A stretch of 64,000 bases of DNA from Myxococcota bacterium. Lineage in GTDB: Bacteria; Myxococcota_C; UBA6777. Positions 43,149 to 51,274 of this stretch are shown piece after piece. Each line of letters begins with the position of its first letter. Position 1 is the first letter of the stretch. Both the position numbers and the translations under genes were made by a program. The stretch spans positions 6,830 through 70,829 of the forward strand of contig JAKLKB010000035.1 in NCBI GenBank assembly GCA_023150835.1, in the 5' to 3' direction. The notes below the pieces were generated by a model, which made no database searches, was not told the origin of the DNA, and saw only the letters and a program-made list of their open reading frames with translations.

Positions 43149-44873
43149 CTAACCCGTGAAGGTATCGTTGGCGTTGGCTTTGGCGTGGATGTTGTCGACG
43201 TTGATCCCGGCTTCGTGGAACATATCGAGGAGGTTGAGTTTGTCGATGGCTTTGGAGTAGGCTTCGCGGACTTCGACGATACCGCGTTTGACGTAATCAA
43301 GAAGCACGTCGTTGAGGCACTGCATCCCAAGGGCGCGGCTGGTTTGCATGACAGTGGGGAGTTGGTGGATCTTGCGTTCGCGGATCAAGTTGGCGGCCCC
43401 GTGAGTGATCAAGAGGAATTCCATCGCGGCGATCCGTCCGCCTGCAACGCGACGAAGGAGTGTTTGTGAGATCACGGCTTTGAGGGAGTTCGAGAGCATC
43501 ATGCGGATCTGGTTTTGTCGGTCGCCTTCGAACTGGTCGATCATCCGGTCCACGGTACTCATGGCCGAGGAGGTGTGAAGCGTCCCAAAGACCAAGTGGC
43601 CTGTTTCGGCAGTTTCGATGGCGATGGCGATGGTTTCGAGGTCTCGAAGCTCGCCGACGAGGATGATATCGGGGTCTTCGCGCAAAGAGGCCCGTAGTGC
43701 GGCCTTAAAGGACTTGGTATGGACACCGACTTCGCGTTGGTTGACGAGGCAGCGCTTGTTGGGGTGGACGAATTCGATCGGATCTTCGATGGTGATGATA
43801 TGGTCGTCACGGACGCGGTTGATCAAGTCCACAAGAGCGCAAAGGGTGGTGGATTTCCCCGAACCTGTAGGCCCGGTGACGAGGACGAGGCCCTTGGAAA
43901 GGTGGCACAGATCGGTGATCGCCTTAGAGAGACCGAGTTGTTCGGCGGTGACGATCTCGGAGGGGATCAAGCGAAAGACAGCGCCAATGCCTTTGCGATC
44001 CATAAAGATATTGCAGCGGAAACGGCCTGTGGCTTCGAGTTCATACGCAAAGTCTGTGTCCCATCGCTCGGTAAATTCTTTGAGGTTGCGAGGGGGCATG
44101 ATCGGAGCAAGCAATTGAGAGACTTGTTCGCCTTGGAGGATGGGGATGTGATCGATGCGGCGCATCCGACCATCGACGCGGATCATGGGTTTTTCGCCGC
44201 TGGAGATATGAAGGTCGGACGCACGTTCGCGAACCATCAGTTTAAACAGGCGATCGATCTCACGGGGGGCGGAGTGATCGACGCTTCGCAGGGCGCTGAT
44301 GATGGTGCGTTCGCCTGTGCTCATCAGGTCTTTGTCTTCGCCGACAGCATGGCGAGGCGCGGTCGCAGGGGCTGGTTGCGCGAGTGTGTGGGCTTCGGAG
44401 CCTTGGGCCGCGAGGGCGGGTTTGAGCAGGCTTTCGCCGTTGGGGGGGAGGGCGGTGGTGGCGCTGAGGCTTCCCGAAGAACCTTGTGCGGGGATCGGTG
44501 AGTGGATGCCGGGCGTGCTGATGGGAGCGTGAAGGGCCGCGCTGTTGGCGGTGTTGCTTTCAGGGAGAAAGCTTTGGTGCAAGGTGAAGCGCGTACGGAT
44601 CTCGCCTTCGCTGAATCGGATCTGGCAGCGAAAGATCCCAAGGTTGGTTTGGTAGTCGACACGGATTCGCCCCGTTTCTTCGAGGGTTTGGCGTTCTGCG
44701 TCGGAGGCGATCTCGCGCAAGACGACCTGTAGCTCTTCGTTGGTGAAGACTTTGTCGAGCGTCTTGACTGTCTTTTGCTCTTGGAGGTAGGTCGGCGGAA
44801 CGCCTGCGTAGATATGAAGTTCTTCTGCGCGCTTTTCGGCGAGCGGCTTGAGGAAACGGTCTATCGTCGCCAC
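43149..44873 (-). CDS. PilT-family ATPase with extra N-terminal domain
   Basis: A 574-residue protein starting GTG behind GGAGA. About residues 215-560 are a canonical PilT/PilU: ASDLHISSGEKPMIRVDG, Walker A VTGPTGSGKSTTLCALV, the Asp box TIEDPIEFVH, Walker B SLREDPDIILVGELRD and the His box GHLVFGTLHT. PilT drives type IV pilus retraction. The first ~105 residues (FLKPLAEKRAEELHIYAGVP, TLDKVFTNEELQVVLREIAS, GIFRCQIRF) look like a second, diverged copy of the PilT N-terminal domain, joined by an Ala/Pro/Gly linker. The usual retraction motif region AIRNLIRE is seen as GAANLIRERK. No other pilus genes are adjacent. Confidence 0.92.
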   Translation of the reverse strand: MATIDRFLKPLAEKRAEELHIYAGVPPTYLQEQKTVKTLDKVFTNEELQVVLREIASDAERQTLEETGRIRVDYQTNLGIFRCQIRFSEGEIRTRFTLHQSFLPESNTANSAALHAPISTPGIHSPIPAQGSSGSLSATTALPPNGESLLKPALAAQGSEAHTLAQPAPATAPRHAVGEDKDLMSTGERTIISALRSVDHSAPREIDRLFKLMVRERASDLHISSGEKPMIRVDGRMRRIDHIPILQGEQVSQLLAPIMPPRNLKEFTERWDTDFAYELEATGRFRCNIFMDRKGIGAVFRLIPSEIVTAEQLGLSKAITDLCHLSKGLVLVTGPTGSGKSTTLCALVDLINRVRDDHIITIEDPIEFVHPNKRCLVNQREVGVHTKSFKAALRASLREDPDIILVGELRDLETIAIAIETAETGHLVFGTLHTSSAMSTVDRMIDQFEGDRQNQIRMMLSNSLKAVISQTLLRRVAGGRIAAMEFLLITHGAANLIRERKIHQLPTVMQTSRALGMQCLNDVLLDYVKRGIVEVREAYSKAIDKLNLLDMFHEAGINVDNIHAKANANDTFTG

Positions 44874-45042
44874 GTTGCTTTCTCTCCATGTCGTGTGCTA
44901 GGTTGCAAACCCGCGTGGAAGTTGCTTTTGTTGACGGCACTCTGGGGGCCGAGTATAGTCCCGAGAGGCTTCGTTGTGCAAGAGTCCCAAGCTGCGTCCT
45001 TCGCTTTCGTGTCGAAAAGAATCAGGCATCAAGGATGGTTTC

Positions 45043-45687
45043 ATGTCTAGCGAAAAACGCCGTGGTTGGAGTTGGTTATGGGGGAAGAAGTCCGAAGCAC
45101 CCCCTGCCTCTTTGGAAGACGTAAAAACTCCCCCTGCATCGGCTTCTCCTGCGCGTCCTGCCTCTGTTCAAGCCATCACCACACGCTCCGAGACACGGCC
45201 TCTTTCGATCGCTGGGGCAAACGAAGAGTCCCTCAAGACCAGCGAGCTTGCACAACTCCAACTTAAGCGGGTGGTGCGAGCTTCGAGTGGAGAGTTGGTG
45301 GCGGTGGACCCTTCGTCGATTCGGATCTTGTTGGCGCACATGAACACGATCACGCAGATCTTGTTGCGCGGACAACTCGAAGACATCGGGTTTTTGGTCG
45401 AATCGTGCGATGAATTGCAACAACTCCCATTGTACCTTGCGCGCTTTGGACCCCCTCGCCTTGTGATCTTTGAAGCGGCACAGATCCGCGCATCGCTCAA
45501 GTTCTTTCGTGAGCAGACTTATCCGCTTTTGCAAAGTGCGTCGCTGCCGAGCTTGTTGGTTGGGACGGGAAAACTGCCCGAGCAAGATGCCGCATGGCGT
45601 GGCTGGTTTCGCGGGGGATTCACGCTCGAACAAGATATCGACGATATCTTAAAGCAAGTGCGCAAGATGACCAACGCCAAGCTCTAG
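45043..45687 (+). CDS. degenerate receiver-like protein
   Basis: A 214-residue protein with AAGGAT before ATG 45043. The first ~85 residues are basic then Pro/Ala-rich (RGWSWLWGKKSEAPP). About 95-212 have the alternating strand/helix pattern of a CheY-like receiver: SSIRILLAHMNTITQILL, GQLEDIGFLVESCD and PPRLVIFEAA. The phospho-accepting Asp is missing (IFEAA), so phosphorylation is unlikely. It diverges from the PilT-family gene across 169 bases and could be a regulator of it, which is speculation. The fold assignment itself is tentative. Confidence 0.65.
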   Translation: MSSEKRRGWSWLWGKKSEAPPASLEDVKTPPASASPARPASVQAITTRSETRPLSIAGANEESLKTSELAQLQLKRVVRASSGELVAVDPSSIRILLAHMNTITQILLRGQLEDIGFLVESCDELQQLPLYLARFGPPRLVIFEAAQIRASLKFFREQTYPLLQSASLPSLLVGTGKLPEQDAAWRGWFRGGFTLEQDIDDILKQVRKMTNAKL

Positions 45688-45699
45688 TCGGGCCTTGCG

Positions 45700-46836
45700 C
45701 TATTGTTTTCCGAGGATTGTATGGGGAGCGGTTGGGGCGGTAGGAGCGGGGGTTGGGCGAGGCTTGGGCAGGGAGCGGGCATCGGCGACTTGGTTGGGAT
45801 CGAGTTTGAGTTTGTCGACGAGGTTTTTGTTGTAGATGCGCGCCCCTTCGAGATAATCGTTATGTTGGCTGACGATCAATGGAATGGCGGCGGCAAAGAA
45901 CACCAGTCCTCCTCCTGCGATGCTGAGGGGGATGTATTCTTGTTTGCGGAAGTCATCGCGGTTGACAAGGAAGAGATAGCCGCCAACGCCGATGGCAAGG
46001 GAGCCGAGGATCTGAAAGACGAGAGCGGTGGCTTGTTTGGCGGGGGCCGCGCTGATGGCTTTTTTGCTTTCGGGATCGCTGTTGAGTAGGTCTTCCATCT
46101 CTTTTTCACCGTAGCGACGGCGATTGATGCCGATGGTAAAGTATCGACCCGTCAGCGAGCTACCAAGCCAAGAGATGCGGTAGTCGAGATTGGCGGCGAG
46201 GTTGGGTTCGGGGATGCGGAGTTCGTAAGAGGCACCGCGCAGATCCGCAGGGAGTTTTTCAGCGATCTTGTAGCCGATGCGCTGTTGTCTCATGGTCTCT
46301 GTTTTGACAACCGTGTTCTCTTCGATGGTATAAGTTTGTGTACCGATCGCGATCTGTGTTCCTTTCGGAACTTCGGGCGGAAATGAACTGTCGTCTGTGA
46401 AGATGTTGTTGGGGGCCGCCATCCCACCGTTGCCTGAGTGAATGGTTTTCCATGCAACAGGGAAGGATCCTCGGATCTTGACGAAGACTTGGGGCTTGTT
46501 GCCCACGCGCAAACGAACCACCCGCGCAACGGTGTAGGCTCCACGATAGGGGCCTGAGTTGATATAGAGCGTGTCGCGGCCTCGCACGCCGGGGATCGGC
46601 AGCCTTCGATCGCGAAAGTATTGCGCCCCCGTGATCTCGCCATCTTTGCTGCCATGTTCCCATTTGAGGCGGCGCAAGGAGAACTCTTGTTTGCGTTCCG
46701 TCTCGTTACCTGCCATAAAGATCGTTGGGACGGGCGCTTTGGAGAGAGAACCCGTCACAGCACAACCTGTCTGGAGGAGGCCGAAAAGGGCAACGGCGAA
46801 AAGGGGCAACAGGTTTACACGTTCGCTACGGATCAT
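45700..46836 (-). CDS. lipoprotein with C-terminal membrane helices
   Basis: A 378-residue protein. The signal peptide ends in the lipobox GLLQTGC (Cys about residue 25). The middle has a beta-rich appearance (DTLYINSGPYRGAYTVARVV, GTQIAIGTQTYTIEENTVV). Two hydrophobic helices near the end (LVFQILGSLAIGVGGYLFLV and IAGGGLVFFAAAIPLIV) precede a Pro-rich tail, a layout common in outer-surface deltaproteobacterial lipoproteins with PEGA-like or SH3-like parts. I do not recognise the family. Start 46836 has AAGGAG upstream. Confidence 0.75.
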   Translation of the reverse strand: MIRSERVNLLPLFAVALFGLLQTGCAVTGSLSKAPVPTIFMAGNETERKQEFSLRRLKWEHGSKDGEITGAQYFRDRRLPIPGVRGRDTLYINSGPYRGAYTVARVVRLRVGNKPQVFVKIRGSFPVAWKTIHSGNGGMAAPNNIFTDDSSFPPEVPKGTQIAIGTQTYTIEENTVVKTETMRQQRIGYKIAEKLPADLRGASYELRIPEPNLAANLDYRISWLGSSLTGRYFTIGINRRRYGEKEMEDLLNSDPESKKAISAAPAKQATALVFQILGSLAIGVGGYLFLVNRDDFRKQEYIPLSIAGGGLVFFAAAIPLIVSQHNDYLEGARIYNKNLVDKLKLDPNQVADARSLPKPRPTPAPTAPTAPHTILGKQ

Positions 46837-46917
46837 GAACAGACGACTCCTTCCACAAACCAAAAACATCTTCGCCTTATCTCGTAGGATCCGAGCCTTT
46901 GGAGACCAAAAAGGGTC

Positions 46918-47670
46918 TTAAAGCGGCTCGTTCTTGAAAAGTTGCGCTTTGTTGTCGCTATTTTGGAGGGGATTGTCAAGAAGGATGTCGCGGATCACAT
47001 GATAAACTTTGGCCGAGGTCGCAAGGGCAGCGTGTCCACAGGGGATCTCGACATTGTGGGCTCCGTCAAGGCGGCTGCGCTCGGCAGGGCAAACGGCATC
47101 ATAGGTGCCTGCGATGGCGTGATAATTTGGGCCGATCGGAAGGGGGTCCGCTTGGAGTTCTTTGAGGAAAAAGTTGTCGGGGACCATCTGCCACACAGAG
47201 GGGGCCAACAAACCCATGACCGCGATCCCAAGCATCGTGATCCATGTGCCTTGGTGCGGTGTGCCGAGGGTGATCATCTTGCGTACAAATTGATGCCCGC
47301 TCAGCTTCTTGATGTAGTACATCCCGATCAATCCGCCCATGCTGTGGCCCACGACATCGATCTTTTCGAGATCCACCTCACGCAAGATCCGCTGGATCTT
47401 TTGGTGGATACGCAACGCAGAGCGTCGGATATCTCCGATGTTAAACACACCCAAGTCGATCGAAAACACCACAAAACCATCGCGCTTGAGCCGCAACTCC
47501 ATCGGCAACATCGCGCCGCGTGTTCCAAGAAAACCGTGAATCAACAAAACGGGCGGTGTATCGGGCGAAACACGATCATAAAAATCTCGCGACTGCAATG
47601 CGTTCCCGCGCTGGTACGTGTAGCGCAGATAAGTGATGATCTCGTTGATCTCTTCCAGAGAGATGTTCAT
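46918..47670 (-). CDS. alpha/beta-hydrolase lipase
   Basis: A 250-residue lipase-like hydrolase. The oxyanion stretch PVLLIHGFLGTRGAMLP, the nucleophile elbow VVGHSMGGLIGMYYI (Ser) and the TLGTPHQGTW motif of triacylglycerol lipases are present. The acid and His are likely in GTYDAVCP and PCGHAAL. No signal peptide, so it is cytoplasmic or uses another route. Start 47670 has AAGGAGG at ideal spacing. It lies between the lipoprotein and dtd genes on the same strand, with spacers of 81 and 111 bases. Confidence 0.9.
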   Translation of the reverse strand: MNISLEEINEIITYLRYTYQRGNALQSRDFYDRVSPDTPPVLLIHGFLGTRGAMLPMELRLKRDGFVVFSIDLGVFNIGDIRRSALRIHQKIQRILREVDLEKIDVVGHSMGGLIGMYYIKKLSGHQFVRKMITLGTPHQGTWITMLGIAVMGLLAPSVWQMVPDNFFLKELQADPLPIGPNYHAIAGTYDAVCPAERSRLDGAHNVEIPCGHAALATSAKVYHVIRDILLDNPLQNSDNKAQLFKNEPL

Positions 47671-47781
47671 TCTCGCCTCCTTGACGACGCTGTCTTTGGC
47701 GTCCTTGCCTTCGTTTCTCAATACGCTGTGGGGTCTTTTGTCTGCTTTGTCCTCGGTGGTTCGGTGCAGATCGTTTGCTTT

Positions 47782-48237
47782 TTACGGACGAGGAGGCTCG
47801 TTTTCTAACCAGATCGTCACAGGACCATCATTGCAAAGAGACACCTTCATGTCGGCCCCAAAGATCCCTGCCTCAATACGCACTCCCTCGATCTGACGGG
47901 CGATCTCGACCAATCGCGAAAAAAGCACACGCGCTTCTTCGGGCGGCATCGCTTCTCCAAAAGAAGGGCGCCGACCCTTGCGACAATCTGCGTACAACGT
48001 GAACTGGCTAACCAACAGCAACCCACCCCCTACCTCCAAAAGGGAACGGTTCATCTTGCCCGCTTCGTCTTCAAAGATTCGCAATTGCATGGCTTTTTGC
48101 AAGAGCGCTTGGCCGATCTCTTCTTGATCGCCCTGACCTAGCCCCACCAAGATCAACAAGCCGTGCTCGATCTCTCCAACGATCTTTCCTTCCACACGCA
48201 CGGATGCACTCGACACCCGCTGCAACAACATCCGCAT
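47782..48237 (-). CDS. dtd: D-aminoacyl-tRNA deacylase
   Basis: A 151-residue Dtd: it begins MRMLLQRVSSASVRVEG and has the catalytic signature LLLVSQFTLYADCRKGRRPS and the cross-subunit NDGPVTIWLE motif (normally GPVT). It removes D-amino acids (and Gly from tRNA-Ala) as translation proofreading. Length is normal for the family. Start 48237 fits the family N-terminus, with AAGGAG about eleven bases upstream; a second ATG lies two codons later. Confidence 0.95.
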   Translation of the reverse strand: MRMLLQRVSSASVRVEGKIVGEIEHGLLILVGLGQGDQEEIGQALLQKAMQLRIFEDEAGKMNRSLLEVGGGLLLVSQFTLYADCRKGRRPSFGEAMPPEEARVLFSRLVEIARQIEGVRIEAGIFGADMKVSLCNDGPVTIWLENEPPRP

Positions 48238-48295
48238 CCGCTCTTGGCTCCTTTTCTTTTTGAGAAGACTTCCGCATCTCAATGGTTTCGAGTGG

Positions 48296-48422
48296 CTGTG
48301 GGGTTGGAACCCCACGCCCCGCAAGGGAGCAAAGCCCCCTTGGCCCCGTGTTGGCGAACAGATCACTGTTTTTCCACTCCAACGGCTCTCGCTCGAACGG
48401 GTGCGAACACGGGGAGTTTTGG
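48296..48422 (+). repeat. dispersed repeat family B, copy 2
   Basis: Begins with the hairpin GTGGGGTT/AACCCCAC (8-bp stem), then CGCCCCGCAAGGGAG, CCCCCTTGGCCCCGTGTTGG, CGAACAGATC, CAACGGCTCTCGCTCGAACG and GCGAACACGGGG. It has the same block order and orientation as copy 1. Confidence 0.82.
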
Positions 48423-48427
48423 CAACA

Positions 48428-48545
48428 AGCCACACGATATCCAAACGATGTCTACACAAAAGCATCGTGCGTAGACGTCCTGTAATAGGGCAGCCACAGG
48501 GGGCTGCCCCTACGTCTTTACGATCACACAACGGGCGGATACCGC
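48428..48545 (-). repeat. dispersed hairpin repeat family A, copy 3
   Basis: On the minus strand it reads TATCCGCCCGTTGTGTGATC, CGTAGGGGCAGCC, the hairpin with stem GGGCAGCC/GGCTGCCC (48488-48510), then ACAGGACGTCTACG and a tail matching copy 2. It directly abuts family B copy 2. Confidence 0.82.
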
Positions 48546-48866
48546 ATCATACCTCTTTGATTGGGGGGCGCATCCTTGGCTTTAGAACGCACTGCTTTTC
48601 TTGCCTTCCCCAATCTACCCTGTTCTTCGTATCCGCTCCACCTGTTTTTCTTCCGCCACGCCCATCGCAAACCCACCCCTCCTTCTTTTTTGATCGCCAT
48701 TCGGTTAAAAAACGTTCTTTTTTATTGTTTGGTCGATTGATGCTAGGGGACCGATCGATAAGTGCAATCTTTCCCGACTCTCCGATATTTTGATCCTTGT
48801 GCGTCCAATCCGCCAAAAAACGCTCACGGCGCGGGAAACATTTTGGTACAACGATCTGTTCTCTAT

Positions 48867-48942
48867 AAAAAAACTAGGTAATGCCGCTGCTCTTGGTGAT
48901 CTCCTTGCTGTCTGTTTGGATCTTGCTAAGTCTAGTTTTTTT
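48867..48942. repeat. 11-bp perfect inverted repeat, 54-base centre
   Basis: AAAAAAACTAG at 48867-48877 pairs with CTAGTTTTTTT at 48932-48942. The T run at the end could make it a weak terminator read rightward (A-rich stem), or the pair may be two binding half-sites. Confidence 0.6.
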
Positions 48943-48990
48943 GTAGTGTTTATGGATTGTTTTAAAAAATGGAACAAGGTGAACCAAAAT

Positions 48991-49036
48991 AAAAAGTTCA
49001 AAAGGTCTTGAACTTTTTGAGCGCGTAGAGTATATA
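48991..49036 (+). promoter_or_regulatory. sigma-70-type promoter with palindromic operator at -35
   Basis: TTGAAC at 49008-49013, a 17-base spacer and TATATA at 49031-49036 form a near-consensus promoter 87 bases before the ECF gene start. A perfect 11-bp inverted repeat, AAAAAGTTCAA (48991-49001) and TTGAACTTTTT (49008-49018) with six bases between, has its right arm on the -35 box, as expected for a repressor site. Confidence 0.75.
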
Positions 49037-49122
49037 CGTCAAGTAAGAAAGAAATTGGTTCATGTTTGAACGAATGAACGATTTGATAAGATGTTGAACC
49101 AAGCAAAAGGGGAGAGCAAGCG

Positions 49123-49911
49123 ATGAATACAGCACTTTTGGCATACAATGAGGCACAAACGGTCGGGATTACGGACTTGAAAGCGTTGTTGCGCCCTCAC
49201 ATGAGTGGCCGAGGTGCAGTCGGTCGCGAATTGGATCGGATGCGCCGACATGATGTGTATGAAACGCTAACAGACACAGAGTTGGTTTCGTTGGTGACGG
49301 GCGGTCAGCGCGAGGCATTTGGCGAGCTGGTGTCGCGTTATCGCAGCAAAGTGGGTCGTTTGGCACTCAAGATCACCAAAAATGAGATCGACGCACAAGA
49401 AGTTGTGCAAGAAGTGTTTTTGAGCGCTTTTTCAAAGCTGGATTCGTTCAAGGGCACGGCAGCTTTTTCAAGTTGGTTGTATCGAGTGGCCGCAAACGGG
49501 GCGTTGATGTTGTTGCGATCGCGTCGTCGAGAAAACCATGAATCGTGGGATGATCTGCAACCGCGTTACGAAGCGGCTCCACAGGTGGCGTTGTCAACGT
49601 CGGCAGATTGGGCGACACAGGCCGATCGTGTTTGCGAGCGCAAAGAGATCATCCGTGTGTTGGGCGATGAGTTCGAGCAGATCCCGGAGCGTTATCGAAC
49701 GATCTTGATCTTGCGCGAGTTGGATGGTCTATCGAACCGCGAGATCTCGGATGTTTTAGGGATATCGGTGGCAGCGGTGAAGAGTCGCTTGCATCGTGCG
49801 CGGATCGCGTTGCGCAAGCGCTTGGTTCAGTATTGGCCGGAAGTTGCGGAGTTTGGTCTCGCGCACAACGACGAAGACGACAGCGAAGAGTGCGAGATGG
49901 ATCTGGATTGA
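49123..49911 (+). CDS. ECF RNA polymerase sigma factor
   Basis: A 262-residue sigma-70 family protein with AGGGGAGAG before ATG 49123. Region 2 has FGELVSRYRSKVGRLALKI, AQEVVQEVFLSAFSKLDSF and FSSWLYRVAANGALMLLRSR. Region 4 has FEQIPERYRTILILRELDGL and AAVKSRLHRARIALRKRL. It has an unusual ~45-residue N-terminal extension (NTALLAYNEAQTVGITDLKA) and an acidic C-terminal tail (DEDDSEECEMDLD). No anti-sigma gene is adjacent, so control may be by the palindromic promoter upstream or by the extensions. The AT-rich upstream region and lone position set it apart from the pair at 30049-31199. Confidence 0.92.
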   Translation: MNTALLAYNEAQTVGITDLKALLRPHMSGRGAVGRELDRMRRHDVYETLTDTELVSLVTGGQREAFGELVSRYRSKVGRLALKITKNEIDAQEVVQEVFLSAFSKLDSFKGTAAFSSWLYRVAANGALMLLRSRRRENHESWDDLQPRYEAAPQVALSTSADWATQADRVCERKEIIRVLGDEFEQIPERYRTILILRELDGLSNREISDVLGISVAAVKSRLHRARIALRKRLVQYWPEVAEFGLAHNDEDDSEECEMDLD

Positions 49912-49966
49912 GCGACGAGCGTTGCGTGCGTTTTGTCAGTGTTGTGATCGTTGTGGTGTTGTGAGC

Positions 49967-50126
49967 GCTGCGGTGGGTTGGGCATCGCTGCGGTGGGTTG
50001 GGCATCGCTGCGGTGGGTTGGGCATCGCTGCGGTGGGTTGGGCATCGCTGCGGTGGGTTGGGCATCGCTGCGGTGGGCTGGGCATCGCTGCGGTGGGCTG
50101 GGCATCGCTGCGGTGGGTTGGGCATC
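49967..50126. repeat. 8 x 20-bp tandem repeat, untranslated
   Basis: Eight units of GCTGCGGTGGGTTGGGCATC, two with a single T-to-C change, start 56 bases after the ECF stop. There are no spacers between units, so it is not a CRISPR array. Confidence 0.95.
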
Positions 50127-50257
50127 GTGTGGCGAACGTTGATCGATCGGCTGATGTATTTGGTGCGGTGGGGTGGGTGATTTGGAGGGGGAGTTTGCGC
50201 GAAGGTCTTGGAATGACGATGCGTCGTTTCTATAGTGGGTTGAGTTTCGCGGTGGGC

Positions 50258-50380
50258 AAAAAACCGTGTTCGCGCTCGTTCAAGCGGCAGAGTCGTTGGT
50301 GTGAAAAACGGCTGTTCGCTCCGTCGGTACGGGGTCAAGGGGGCAAAGCTCCCTTGTGGGGCGTGGGGTGAAACCCCACC
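50258..50380 (-). repeat. dispersed repeat family B, copy 4 (inverted)
   Basis: On the minus strand it starts with the hairpin GTGGGGT/ACCCCAC, then GCCCCACAAGGGAGC, CCCCCTTGACCCCGTACC, CGAACAGC, CAACGACTCTGCCGCTTG and GCGAACACGG followed by T's. It ends 127 bases before pspA. Confidence 0.8.
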
Positions 50381-50506
50381 AAGCCTTACCGCGAAACAGT
50401 CCACGTGCGACGGCGCATACGAGGCGGAAGGGTCAAAGAACAAGAACAGCGATTTGTGCCGTGGGTTCGAGTCAAAGCGGCACCGCGCAGACCGAGGGAG
50501 ACAGCG

Positions 50507-51274
50507 ATGGGTTTTTGGAAGCGGTTGGTTCGGGTGGTGAAGGCGAATCTCGGTAGTCTCTTGTCCAAGGCAGAAGAGCCAGAAAAGATGTTGGAGCAGT
50601 TGGTGGAAGAGATGCGCGAACAGCTCCAAGAAGCCAAGCGTCAAGTCGCGTTGGCGATCGGGGATGAGAAACGCTTGCACAAGCAATGGATGGAAGAAGA
50701 CAAGCAAGCCGAAACGCGGGAAAGCCAAGCGATGCGCGCTTTGCAAGTGGGCGACGAAGAGCTGGCAAAAGCGGCGCTATTGCGGAAAAAACAGCACGAA
50801 GAGTTAGCGCGTGAGTATCAAAAGCAGTGGGAGATCCAAAAAGAGGCGGTCGAAAAGCTCAAGACCGCGCTGCATGCGCTCAATCAGAAGATCGAAGAAG
50901 CCGCTCGCAAAAAAACGCTGTTGCTTGCACGCAAACAGCGGGCGGAAGCCCAACAAACCGTTCAACAAACGGTGACGGGTTTGAGCGATCAATCGGCGTT
51001 TGAGACCTTCGATCGGATGGCCGAAAAGATCGATGTGCTGGAGGCGCAAGTTGAAGCCAACCACGAATTGAGCATGGAGATCCAATCGCAAGATCTGGAT
51101 GCGCGTTTTCGCAAGTTGGAAAGCCAACATCCCGATGTCGACGATGCGTTGGCTGCATTGAAAGCCAAGATGGCTGCAAGCCCCAAAGCGGCCGCAAAAG
51201 AGCCTGTCCAAGAAACCGCCAAAGAGGCGGTCAAAGAAAAAGAGCGGGTAATGCGGGACGAAGAACGCTGGTGA
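50507..51274 (+). CDS. pspA: PspA/IM30-family coiled-coil protein
   Basis: A 255-residue PspA/Vipp1-like protein. The N-terminal amphipathic helix (MGFWKRLVRVVKANLGSLLS) binds membranes. The EEPEKMLEQLVEEMREQL stretch and a continuous coiled coil to about residue 215 follow. These proteins form ESCRT-III-like assemblies that protect the inner membrane. A ~40-residue Lys/Glu/Ala tail (KEPVQETAKEAVKEKERV) is extra. The last codons (DEERW and stop) are the first unit of a 28-bp tandem array, so the natural 3' end may have been altered. No pspF/pspBC nearby; an ECF gene is 600 bases upstream. Confidence 0.9.
   Translation: MGFWKRLVRVVKANLGSLLSKAEEPEKMLEQLVEEMREQLQEAKRQVALAIGDEKRLHKQWMEEDKQAETRESQAMRALQVGDEELAKAALLRKKQHEELAREYQKQWEIQKEAVEKLKTALHALNQKIEEAARKKTLLLARKQRAEAQQTVQQTVTGLSDQSAFETFDRMAEKIDVLEAQVEANHELSMEIQSQDLDARFRKLESQHPDVDDALAALKAKMAASPKAAAKEPVQETAKEAVKEKERVMRDEERW

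Larger units (their letters stand above)
48238..49122. other. 885-base intergenic region with repeats and AT-rich control DNA
   Basis: The left half holds family B copy 2 and family A copy 3 side by side. From about 48690 the base composition turns AT-rich, unlike the surrounding genes, and no convincing gene is present. It includes an 11-bp inverted repeat (48867-48942) and the palindrome-promoter unit for the ECF gene at 49123. An 8-bp inverted repeat GATTGGGG/CCCCAATC spans 48559-48615. Confidence 0.7.
49912..50506. other. 595-base intergenic region with tandem and dispersed repeats
   Basis: It holds an eight-unit 20-bp array and family B copy 4, and is otherwise featureless. The long open frames here are by-products of the repeats. 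The pspA promoter must lie in its last ~120 bases, but I see no clear boxes. Confidence 0.6.

Noticed and set aside
48790-49011. Short open frame in the AT-rich spacer before the ECF gene
   Set aside because: No ribosome site, and it overlaps the inverted repeats and the promoter region; composition is just AT-rich DNA.
49649-50746. Minus-strand open frame encoding QPTAAMPNPPQRC repeats
   Set aside because: It is the reverse reading of the untranslated 20-bp array and of the ECF and pspA gene ends.
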